Positions 46,206-56,600 of a DNA stretch of 64,000 nucleotides are shown here, in pieces. The notes below the pieces were generated by a model that searched no databases, was not told where the DNA came from, and saw only the letters and a program-made list of their open reading frames with translations. The first letter of the stretch is position 1, and every line of letters begins with the position of its first letter. The stretch comes from Bos javanicus (taxonomy: Eukaryota > Chordata > Mammalia > Artiodactyla > Bovidae): positions 28,432,001-28,496,000 of the forward strand of contig NC_083876.1 in the NCBI RefSeq assembly GCF_032452875.1. Reading direction: 5' to 3'. A program made the position numbers and the translations under genes.

Positions 46206-47255
46206 CTATTACTCCTTTTTCCTGAAACAATTATCAAACATATGAGTAACTTAAATAAACACATTATGGCTTCTAAACAAAGGAGCCCCCAGTTTGATAT
46301 TCTGTGGCCTATTGTTCTCAAATGTAGAAGGTAAATAGACTCTTAAATGTACCCTTATTGAAAAGATCTTGTTTTGATTCTAAAGCATAAAGATTCCAAA
46401 TGAAAGACTTTGGTTCTTTCTTCTATAGCAATCATATCGATTAAAATATAATAATGAGTAGATGATATTTTAAAAATTTTAATGACTTTTTTCATTTCCA
46501 AAGGATACTAATATCCTTATACATCTAAAATCAATGCTACCAATCCTTGCCAAACAAACAAATGATTAAAAGAAACTATATATGTTTCAGCTAAAGATTC
46601 CAGCTAGATTTTAAGGGAACTAGTGATTAATGAATTTTCAGGCGAATAGAAACTGCCTCAGGCTACCACTTCAGTGTTTTGACCCAAGCTGGCAGTAATT
46701 TACAGGCTTAACAGGAAAGAAGACCAATGGAGACTAGAGCACAATGCTCCTTGTAACTCCAGTCTTTGTTCCAAGCATACTTCCATGGCTGTCTGGGTGA
46801 TCGAGAATAAATGCTTTCAATACACACACATAAAAGGGGTTTTGTTAAGTAGTATCCAGCAGGAATTTCAATATTAATCAGCAAAATACAAAAATCTGCC
46901 TGACAGACTGATCAGAAGAGGTTTTTCTTCTATGTTGTGACAGACATTTCCATGTTTGTGCAATCACACGATTTTAGACAAAGCAATCATTTTAGCAACT
47001 TTTCATCATTCTTTCCAAATACTGAAGACTTAAGTGGACATCTTTGTAATACGGTTGTATTTCTGACACTCTTTTTGTGAATGGCAGTCACAGCCCCTAC
47101 TAATTAGTGTCTGGGAATGACGTCCATTGTAATGACATCCACCTTCAGGTTGTACTATTTAAAACATTTTAATTGTTAAATCAGTTTGAGTTACATGCAA
47201 TGTGGTTCAAAGGCAATCAGTGTTCCCAGTAAACTGCGTGCAAACACACACACAC
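46206..47255. other. No gene or repeat recognised
   Basis: About 1 kb, AT-rich. A short CA run (47243-47254) precedes the Bov-A2. Confidence 0.45.
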
Positions 47256-47532
47256 TGCTGCTGCTGCTAAGTCACTTTAGTCGTGTCCGACTGACTCTGT
47301 GGGACCCCATAGACGGCAGCCCACCAGGCTCCCCCGTCCCTGGGATTCTCCAGGCAAGAACACTGGAGGGGGTTGCCATTTCCTTCTCCAATGCATGAAA
47401 GTGAAAAGTGAAAGTGAAGTCGCTCAGTTGTGTCTAACTTTTAGCAACCCCATGGACTGCAGCCCACCAGGCTCCTCCGTCCATGGGATTTTCCAGGCAA
47501 GAGTACTGGAGTGGGGTGCCATTGCCTTCTCC
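47256..47532 (-). mobile_element. Bov-A2 SINE (dimeric)
   Basis: Antisense copy: CTGCTGCTGCTGCTAAGTCA at the left, GAAAGTGAAAAGTGAAAGTG in the middle and GCCATTGCCTTCTCC at the right. A short CA run precedes it. No clear duplication was seen. Confidence 0.95.
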
Positions 47533-47799
47533 GGCTATATACCCAGAATGCAGAACAGTGCCTGTAACATTACAAGAACCCCATACATATTTGTGGACAG
47601 AATTGTGCTGTACAAAACTCAGGGGTCAGCTTTATTTGCGTATTCAACTGCATGTTCCACAGAGCAACACTGAAAAATATGAGATTCTGTTTTCCTTAAC
47701 TTTGTCTTCCATCTTCTGTACTCCCAAGTTCTTGTCAAATCTACTCTGCTCCTTTTCATCATTTAATAATGTCAAAAATCACATTAATATTTATAACTT

Positions 47800-47960
47800 T
47801 TATACAACGTTTACAACGTCCAGGAACTGAGCTCTGCACTTGTCATTTTCACTTAATTCCTACAACACTTTTATAAAACAGGTGATGTTATAACTCTCAA
47901 TAAATGAGACAAAATGAATTACAGAGAGATTGAGTGCCCTGAACTATTAATACACTCAAA
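47800..47960 (+). repeat. Ancient MIR/L2-like remnant
   Basis: GTCATTTTCACTTAATTCCT, ACAACACTTTTATAAAACAG and ATTACAGAGAGATTGAGTGC. Confidence 0.5.
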
Positions 47961-48428
47961 ATGAATGGAGGAGCTGAGACCAGATCACAAATACCTCAAA
48001 CTAGAATCCCTGCCCTCATCAACTTATTGTATCACTTTCCAATGATCTTCTACTCACTAAGCCCTTCTCCCTACCACCATGTCAGAGGACAGGTTACACT
48101 TCTTTTCTTATGTCTGAAAATCCCCACTTTCCTTCTCAGGTCTCTTCCCCAACCCACCAGTGCCAATGCCAGAATCCATCCTCTTTGTCTCAGCTGGAGT
48201 GAGGATGCTCTCAGACAGGTAGGGTGGCCGACTAACCAACTCATTACCCATTGGTGTAAATAAGTTCCCATCAATGGACTGCCTAAGCAGCATTTCCATT
48301 TTCAACAGTTAATCTCTGCTGATTAATGATAATAATAAATGGTTTTATCTATTCATTAAGGAACGTGGACATCAGCAAGAATTTGAGGAAAATATCTTCC
48401 AATGTAGATATAATGTAATTCATCTGAT

Positions 48429-48632
48429 GCATGCGTGTGGTTAGTCGTGTCTGACTCTTTTCAAGCCCATGGACTGTAGTCCACCAGGCTCCTCTGTCCA
48501 TGGGATTCTCCAGGCAAGAATACTGGAGTGGATTGCCATTCCTTTCTCCAGGGATCTTCCCAACCAGGGATCAAACCCAGGTCTTCAGCCTTGCAGGCAG
48601 ATTCTTTACAGTCTGAGCTGCCAGGGAAGCCC
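48429..48632 (-). mobile_element. Bov-tA SINE
   Basis: Antisense; GCATGCGTGTGGTTAGTCGT to GAGCTGCCAGGGAAGCCC. AATTCATCTG and AATTCATTTG flank it as a one-mismatch duplication. Confidence 0.94.
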
Positions 48633-48979
48633 AATTCATTTGCTATTGCTCATTATAAAGATTACTTACCTATTAGTCAAGCATTGTGTTAAGCAAGGAG
48701 GATCAAAGTTGAGTAAGGCAGAGCCTTGTCCTCTCAGAACTAAAGGAAGAGAGAAAATGAGAGAAAGGAAGGCATAATAATGGCATTGATTGTTTTAAAT
48801 AAAGTATGAGAAAAGGAGAACAAGGAGGAAAAAATTAATTCTGTCTGAAGAGGTTAGATAAGTTTTGACAACAAAGGTAATTTTTATGCCAGGTCTTTAA
48901 AAATAATAATATTAGAGAGATAAAGATATGGGGGTCCTTGGTTTCAAAGAGGAACAATGTGAGCAATGATAAAGAAATG

Positions 48980-49415
48980 GGTAATTGCATGGACGGACCT
49001 AGCGGGCATTGTGCTAAGTGAAATAAGTCAGAGAAAGACAAATACTGTATGACTGCAGTTATGAGAGGAATCTAAAAAACAAACAAATGAACTATCATAA
49101 TTCAACAGAAACAGTTATAGATGCTGAGAACAAATAGGTGGTTGCCAGAGGGGAAATGGGTGGGGTATGAATGAAACAGGTAAAGAGAGATTAAGAGGTA
49201 TGAACTTCCAATTATAAAATAAATGAGTCATGGAGATGAAATGTACAACATGAGAATTTAATCAGTTATATTATAATACCTGTGTATGGTGACACACGGC
49301 AACCAGACTTTTCGTCATGATGATTCTATAGTGTAAAGAAATATCCAATCACTATGTTGTGCAACAGAAACTAACATAGTGTTGTGGGGCAATTATACTT
49401 GAACTATTAAAAATG
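48980..49415 (+). repeat. Old L1 (L1MA-like) 3' UTR
   Basis: TGCTAAGTGAAATAAGTCAG, AGAAAGACAAATACTGTATG, GGTGGTTGCCAGAGGGGAAA, AATCACTATGTTGTGCAACA. It lies just upstream of the big BovB. Confidence 0.8.
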
Positions 49416-49600
49416 TATTATATGTAGACACTGAGAGTAAACGCATCAAATGCTCATGGTCATTACCTCTGAAGGGTGTGGATTATGGGTGATTGTTATT
49501 TTTTACTTTATCCTTTTATGTATTTCTAGTTGTCTAAAATGAACATGTATCACTTGTAAAATTAGAAAGAAAACAATTAAAGATGAAAAATAAATATATC

Positions 49601-49860
49601 CTAACCCCGTCCGAGGTCAAGGGCGGTGGCCAGGAGGAGCTACCCCACGTCCCCACGCCCGAGGCCAGGGGCGGCGGCTGGGAGGACCAACCCCACACCC
49701 AAGGAATCATGGCTGCGCAAGCGCAGGAGGGCCTAGAGGAGCTATCCCACGTTGAAGGTCAGGAAGGGTGGCAGTGAGGAGATACCCCTCGTCCAAGATA
49801 AGGAGCAGCGGCTGCGCTTTGCTGGAGCAGCCGTGAAGAGATACCCCACGCCCAAGGTAA
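49601..49860 (+). repeat. GC-rich tandem repeats in the BovB 5' region
   Basis: Five or six imperfect units, each opening with CTACCCCAC or ATACCCCAC and ending in GGAG or GAAGAG, with cores like CGAGGTCAAGGGCGG. Several CpGs survive here in otherwise AT-rich surroundings. It is the 5' untranslated part of the BovB at 49601-53124. Confidence 0.7.
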
Positions 49861-50263
49861 GAGAAACCCAAGTAAGACGGTAGGTGTTGCAAGAGGGCAT
49901 CAGAGGGCAGACACACTGAAACCATACTCACAGCTAGTCAATCTAATCACACTAGGACCACAGCCTGGTCTAACTCAATGAAACTAAGCCATGCCCGTGG
50001 GACAAGCCAAGATGGGCGGGTCATGGTGGAGAGATCTGACAGAATGTGGTCCACTGGAAAAGGGAATGGCAAACCACTTCAATATTCTTGCCTTGAGAAC
50101 ACCATGAACAGTATGAAAAGGCAAAATGATAGGATACTGAAAGAGGAACTCCCCAGGTCAGTAGGTGCCCAATATGCTACTGGAGATCAGTGGAGAAATA
50201 ACTCCAGAAAGAATGAAGGGATGGAGCCAAAGCAAAAAGAATACCCAACTGTGGATGTGACTG

Positions 50264-51596
50264 GTGATAGAAGCAAGGTCCGATTGTGAAGAGCAATATT
50301 GCATAGGAACCTGGAATGTCGGGTCCATGAATCAAGGCAAATTGGAAGTGGTCAAACAAGAGATGGCAAGAGTGAATGTCGACATTCTAGGAATCAGTGA
50401 ACTAAAATGGACTGGAATGGGTGAATTTAACTCAGATGACCATTATATCTACTACTGTGGGCAGGAATCCCTCAGAAGAAATGGAGTGGCCATCATGGTC
50501 AACAAAAGAGTCCGAAATGCAGTACTTGGATGCAATCTCAAAAAACGACAGAATGATCTCTGTTCGTTTCCAAGGCAAATCATTCTATACCACAGTAATC
50601 CAAGTCTATGCCCCAACCAGTAACGCTGAAGAAGCTGAAGTTGAACGGTTCTATGAAGACCTACAAGACCTTTTAGAACCAACACCCAAAAAAGATGTCC
50701 TTTTCATTATAGGGGACTGGAATGCAAAAGTAGGAAGTCAAGAAACACCTAGGGTAACAGGAAAATTTGGCCTTGGAATATGGAATGAAGCAGGACAAAG
50801 ACTAATAGAGTTTTGCCAAGAAAATGCACTGGTCATAGCAAACACCCGCTTTCAACAACAAAAGAAAAGTCTCTACACATGGACATCACCAGATGGTCAA
50901 CACCAAAATCAGATTGATTATATTCTTTGCAGCCAACGATGGAGAAGCTCTATACAGTCAGCAAAAACAAGACTGGGAGCTGACTGTGGCTCAGATCATG
51001 AACTCCTTATTGCCAAATTCAGACTTGAATTGAAGAAAGTAGGGAAAACCACTAGACCATTCAGGTATGACCTAAATCAAATCCCTTATGATTATACAGT
51101 GGAAGTGAGAAATAGATTTAAGGGCCTAGATCTGATAGATAGAGTGCCTGATGAACTATGGAATGAGGTTCGTGACATTGTACAGGAGACAGGGATCAAG
51201 ACCATCCCCATGGAAAAGAAATGCAAAAAAGCAAAATGGCTGTCTGAGGAGGCCTTACAAATAGCTGTGAAAAGAAGAGAAGCAAAAAGCAAAGGAGAAA
51301 AGGAAAGATATAAGCATCTGAATGCAGAGTTCCAAAGAGTAGCAAGAAGAGATGAGAAAGCCTTCTTCAGTGATCAATGCAAAGAAATAGAGGAAAACAA
51401 CAGAATGGGAAGGACTAGAGATCTCTTCAAGAAAATTAGAGATACCAAGGGAACATTTCATGCAAAGATGGGCTCGATAAAGGACAGAAATGGTATGGAC
51501 CTAACAGAAGCAGAAGATATCAAGAAGAGGTGGCAAGAATACACAGAAGAACTGTACAGAAAGATCTTCACGACCCAGATAATCACGATGGTGTGA
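50264..51596 (+). pseudogene. BovB endonuclease and N-terminal RT region (frameshifted)
   Basis: Two overlapping frames, 50264-50623 and 50421-51596, together read as one AP-endonuclease-like domain and linker. The family residues N (TWNV), E (SELKW), D/N (GDWNAK) and D/H (GSDH) are all visible. The switch falls at CTCAAAAAACGAC near 50540. The linker after KAKWLSEEALQ is lysine/arginine rich. The frame is lost again near 51557, where one A of a short run is missing. Confidence 0.9.
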
Positions 51597-52595
51597 TCGA
51601 TGACCTAGAGCCAGACATCCTGGAATGTGAAGTCAAGTGGGTCTTAGAAAGCATCACTACGAACAAAGCTAGTGGAGGTGATGGAATTCCAGTGGAGCTA
51701 TTTCAAATCCTGAAAGATGATGCTGTGGAAGTGCTGCACTCAATATGCCAACAGATTTGGAAAACTCAGCAGTGGCCACAGGACTGGAAAAGGTCAGTTT
51801 TCATTCCAATCGCAAAGAAAGGCAATGCCAAAGAATGCTCAAGCTACCACACAATTGCACTCATCTCACACGCTAGTAAAGTAATGCTCAAAATTCTCCA
51901 AGCCAGGCTTCAAGAGTACGTGAACCATGAACTTCCAGATGTTCAAGCTGGATTTTGAAAAGGCAGGAACCAGAGATCAAATTGCCAACATCTGTTGGAT
52001 CATCAAAAAAGCAAGAGAGTTCCAGAAAAACATCTATTTCTTCTTTATTGACTATGCCAAAGCCTTTGACTATGTGGATCACAATAAACTGTGGAAAATT
52101 CTTCAAGAGATGGGAATACCAGACCACCTGACTTGCCTCTTGAGAAACCTGTATGCAGGTCAGGAAGCAACAGTTAGAACTGGACATAGAACAACAGACT
52201 GGTTCCAAATAGGAAAAGGAGTACGTCAAGGCTGTATATTGTCACCATGCTTATTTAACTTACATGCAGAGTACATCATGAGAAACACTGGGCTGGAAGA
52301 AGCACAAGCTGGAATCAAGATTGCCAGGAGAAATATCAATAACCTCAGATGTGCAGATGACACCACCCTTATGGCAGAAATCGAAGAACTAAAGAGCCTC
52401 TTGATGAAAGTGAAAGAGGAGAGTGAAAAAGTTGGCTTAACACTCAGCATTCAGAAAACTAAGATCATGGCATCTGGTCCCATCACTTCATGGCAATTAG
52501 ATGGGGAAACAATGGAAACAGTGGCAGACTTTATTTTTTTGGGCTCCAAAATCACTGCAGATGGTGATTGTAGCCATGAAATTAAAAGATGCTGA
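51530..52595 (+). pseudogene. BovB reverse transcriptase domain (broken)
   Basis: Frames 51530-51958 and 51927-52595 hold the RT palm and fingers: NKASGGDGIPVE, WPQDWKRSVFIPI, IDYAKAFDYVDH, VRQGCILSPCLFN, CADDTTLMA and FLGSKI. A TGA replaces AGA at 51956-51958 and a 2-base loss follows. TGA replaces TTA at 52593-52595. The active-site YxDD box has lost its tyrosine. This is a dead copy; the domain order matches other RTE elements. Confidence 0.92.
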
Positions 52596-53132
52596 CTCCT
52601 TGGAAGGAAAGTTATGACCAACCTAGACAGCATATTAAAAAGCAGAGACATTACTTTGCCAACGAAGGTCCGTCTAGTCAAAAGTTATGGTTTTTCCAGT
52701 AGTCATGTATTGATGTGAGAGTTGGACAATAAAGAAGGCTGAGTGCTGAAGAATTGATGCTTTTGAATTGTGGTGTTGGAAAAGACTCTTGAGAGTCCCT
52801 TGGACTGCAAGATCAAACCAGTCCATCCTAAAGGAAATCAGTCCTGAATAGTCATCAGAAGGACTGATGCTTAACCTGAAACTCCAATACTTTGGTTACC
52901 TGATGTGAAGAACTGACTCATTGGAAAAGACCCTGATGCTGGGAAGGACTGAAGGCAGGAGGAGAAGGGAATGAAAGAGGATGAGATGGTTGGATGACAT
53001 CACTGACTCAATAGATATGAGTTTGAGTAAACTCCAGGAGTTGATGATGGACAGGGAGGCCTGGCATGCAGCAGTCCATGCTATCACAGAGTCTGACATG
53101 ACTGAGCAACTGAACTGAACTGAAGAAAAATA

Positions 53133-53669
53133 TAGAGTTAACATCAACATAGCCACTGACTGAATTAGGAAATAAAACTTTCCCAATGCATTTAAGTCCT
53201 CTTATATATCTCTCCCCAATCAACTTTCCCATTCATTAACCTCCAACATTCTTGTATTTGATTTACCAACGTACCTCTTTTGGGGGGATCTGTTACATAT
53301 ATCTCCAAGCAATCTATACTATCAATATCTCTGCCCTTTTTAAAGTTTGATAAAATATTCTGTTTAGCCATTCTCCTGCAACATTCTCTTCCTTAAAACC
53401 TAGCAGTACTAAAAAGGGCTCTCCTTCACTCACAGAGTGAAGACAGGTAATGAAGTCCTGTCCCGTGATGTCTCATAGAATCAGAGATAGCTCTAATGTG
53501 AACTTGGTGTTTTCTCAAGAGCACAGACAATGCAAAAACAGGGTTAACCTCATGATACTTAAAACAGTTTGAACCTGAGTTTACACATGAAGTTTCCAAG
53601 AGAGTGAATTAAAAACTGAAAATGACCATGTTAAAAATAATTCATTCTTCTTAAGGAAAAATAATTTGT
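53133..53669. other. Gap between BovB and the SMPDL3A 3' end
   Basis: About 540 bases with no recognised element. It separates the convergent BovB and SMPDL3A. Confidence 0.5.
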
Positions 53670-56600
53670 TTTATTGTATAAATGACAATTTCAACAACAG
53701 TATAAATTAGGTACAATTATGTAAACTGGAAGATAGGGTGCGTGCGTGTTCAGTTGTATCCCACTCTTTCGGACCCCATGGACTGTAGCCCACCAAGCTC
53801 CTCTGTCCATGGAATTTTCAAGCAAGAATACTGGAGCAGGTTGCCATTTCCTACTCCAGGAGAACTTCCTGACCCAGGGATTGAACCTGCATTTCCTGAG
53901 TCTCCTGCCTTGGCATTGGCAGACAGGTTCTTTACAACTGAGCCACCTAGGAAGTCCTGGAAGATAGGGTGTTTACATTCAAACATCATTCTAGTGATGG
54001 GCAATTTAAATACATTCGATATAATAAAAATTGAGAGTGCTACATTTCTGCATCATAAAAAAGCAAAGACAGGAATTATTCCTGTCCACTCAGTAACTCA
54101 CAAAGATTTGCATAACAGTTTCCACAAACTGATCTCAGAAGCAGAGCATCGTTTCATTATCAAAGAGAACCAACTGTGAAATATTACAATCTGTGCTTCA
54201 TATGATATTGTCTGAAGCAATCTGTATAAGAAATAACATCAAGATTCATAATTGCACAAATCTGAAAGATCTTACATTTTCCCTGACAAATTACACTGCT
54301 GTCGTAACTCACAAAGAAGTATTTGTAGTATTTTATGAACTGTTTACTCTCTTGGATTGCAAATTGTTTAGCTAACTTATACAAACTTTTTGGCTGCAAA
54401 TCTTGAATGTCATAGGCCTGGGTCAGGTTATACTCCAGCTTCCAATTGGATTCTCCCTTTAGATTAGCATCTGTCAGGTTCAAGTAATACTGCAGCATAT
54501 CCTATAGTTAAAAAATAGTTAAAAAGAGTAATAAAGCCTGGTTCATATTTTGGCATATAACATACTGCATAGCAAGTAGAGTTCTTATTAGCATTTATGT
54601 TATCTTCTTAATTTTAAAGTGTAGTCAATTTAAAAACTGAGAATCGTTTTTAAGGAAAAAGAGTCCCGATAGAAAAATCTATATTGTTTTGTTCATGTAA
54701 AATAGAATGAAAGAATATAATAGAAAATAATCCAATAGAAAATAATCCAACTATACAGAAAGATATACAGAATAAAAAGCCTTCAGTTTATACACCTCAG
54801 AAGTAACCACTGCTAACAACTGTCTATAAATCAGTTATATGCAGCAGGTGGCTTGTACAAGCCCACAAATGCTGTCAAATTTTCAGGAAACTCCAAGCTA
54901 GTTTATATCATTACCGCAGCTTGAAATTGGCCATTTGGGGAGTATTTATGCCATGGAAATTGGCAAACACTACAAAACAAAGCACTTTCCACCCCCCAGT
55001 GAGCCAGCTATTAAACGTTTACCAGCACTCCAGTGTATGCGTGCTGTTCCAGACTGTATGTACAAAAGAAATACAGGTATTTGATTTCTTTTTACTATCT
55101 TTTTCATTTTTTCATAAAATGAGATCACACTATACAAACTATTTTGCACTTTAAAAAATGACATAGTGTTATAGCAGGTACATCTTTCTATGTCAGTGTA
55201 TACACATACACATGAGTTTCAGATCTAAGAATAGGCAACTAATAGCTGTAAAACATTTCTTTTGGACTATTCTTATCAGTCAATTGTTGTATTATCTTTC
55301 TTAATTTAAAGTTGATGGATTAAAACCAGATTTCTCCTGCACTATTGTTTTTTGTAAAAACATGCTCCAGGGAATAATAGAACTGTTGCTTACTAAATTT
55401 ACCTAGAAGAAAAATGCAGTTTCATCAGTATAGACTTTACCTGAGAAATTCTTTTCAAATTACATATTTGTTGAAAGGTACAGTATTCATAAACTAAATG
55501 CCTAGCCTTTTGAAGGTGAATTGATATAAAGCTGACATTCAAAACACAAAAAAAGAAGACATCTTGAGATTTCAACATAAAGTACAACTTATAGTAGCTG
55601 TGTTGAAAACATTCAACTAAACTGATGAAAACTACATAGACATGCAAAACTATGAAGTCAATTCTAAAAGTTACACCAACTTACCAATAATTTATAATCA
55701 CGAGGATCATACTGAAATAGTCTGACACCAGGATTGTTGGTCAGTCTCTCTGAAATACTTCTCACTGGAGTAACAGCAGGAGCCACAAACAAAGAATTTA
55801 CTGGCTTTCCTAGACAAAACATATGTACATAAATGTATGTGTTTTTAACAATTGAGCTTAATAATATTAAAAAGTTTCAGATTAAACAGTCAAATAATGC
55901 ATGATGCTTGATGGATCCTGATTTAAAACAACAGTAAAGAGACACTTTTGAGAAAACAGGGAAAGTTTTATTAGGAAGGAGATTAAAAGAATTATTGTTG
56001 GTTTTGTTAGTTAAGTTAATGGAATTATGATTATGTTGTTATCCAAATATTTTACCAATGTGTGATTCATGTAGTGTTGAAATACATTTAATGTTTGACA
56101 TTTACTTTCAAATACCTCAAAAAAAAAGAATCATGGGTAAAACAAATCTTGATAGATATTTGAATATCTCTGCTTTTATATATATTTGAAATTTTTCATG
56201 ATAAAAATATCCAACTTATTACAAATATACACACATGAAAAATACAAGGCTAGTTTTTTTGTACTCCACCTATGACAATATTCCAATAATTACATAATAA
56301 GAATTTGATTAAAGTGTCACCATGTTTTATGTCTATTATAGGACTAAATTTCTTTCTGAGTAAAAAAGCTATCAAAGGCTGAAAAATGGTCATTTTTTAC
56401 CAAGTCCAGTCATCCTAGATGAAAAAGGCAAAACATTTCAAAAATGTTCTCCAATTACTGAAATATATATATATATATATTGATTTTTATCCTGGCTGAC
56501 TACTAAAAAATCAAAACTTTTATTTTGTTAACTCTCAGTTTTCTGCCTTCATTCAGAAGTTATCTTTAAGAATAGATAATCATTGTCTTATTTAACGCAA

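Larger units (their letters stand above)
49601..53124 (+). mobile_element. Nearly full-length BovB LINE (RTE clade), inactive
   Basis: About 3.5 kb. The 5' part (49601-49860) is a GC-rich set of imperfect repeats. An EEP endonuclease domain follows from about 50300 (TWNVGSM, GISELKW, IIGDWNAKVG, QIDYIL, GSDHELL), then a reverse transcriptase from about 51650 (GGDGIPVELF, IDYAKAFDYVDH, GVRQGCILSP, CADDTTLMA). It ends in the BovB tail ACTGAACTGAACTGAA. Breaks: a frameshift in the A-run near 50540, a one-base loss near 51557, a stop at 51956-51958 next to a small deletion, a stop at 52593-52595, and a decayed C terminus. The RT catalytic tyrosine of YADD is changed to Cys. Short flanking copies of GAAAAATA (49585-49592 and 53125-53132) could be the target duplication but are low complexity. 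Confidence 0.93.
53670..54183 (-). other. SMPDL3A: SMPDL3A 3' UTR (predicted)
   Basis: From the stop codon to the first AATAAA on the minus strand. About 216 of its 514 bases are a sense-oriented Bov-tA SINE (53741-53956). No earlier AATAAA or ATTAAA was seen between the SINE and the stop codon, so the SINE is probably transcribed in the mature mRNA. The boundary is an inference from the signal alone. Confidence 0.6.

Noticed and set aside
4222..47532. Dispersed 30-60 base direct repeats suggestive of an array
   Set aside because: They are the two units of Bov-A2 and the shared Bov-tA/BovB 3' text, with no regular spacing. Not a CRISPR array.
47961..48263. 100-codon frame and its antisense
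   Set aside because: No domain, follows an old repeat remnant, and no splice context.
50264..52595. Reverse transcriptase as a possible retron or group II intron
   Set aside because: The domain order (EEP endonuclease then RT), tail repeat and copy number mark it as the BovB LINE. There is no msr/msd or intron structure.
53670..53675. AATAAA as part of the nearby BovB rather than SMPDL3A
   Set aside because: It lies about 540 bases beyond the BovB end and on the opposite strand, in line with SMPDL3A.
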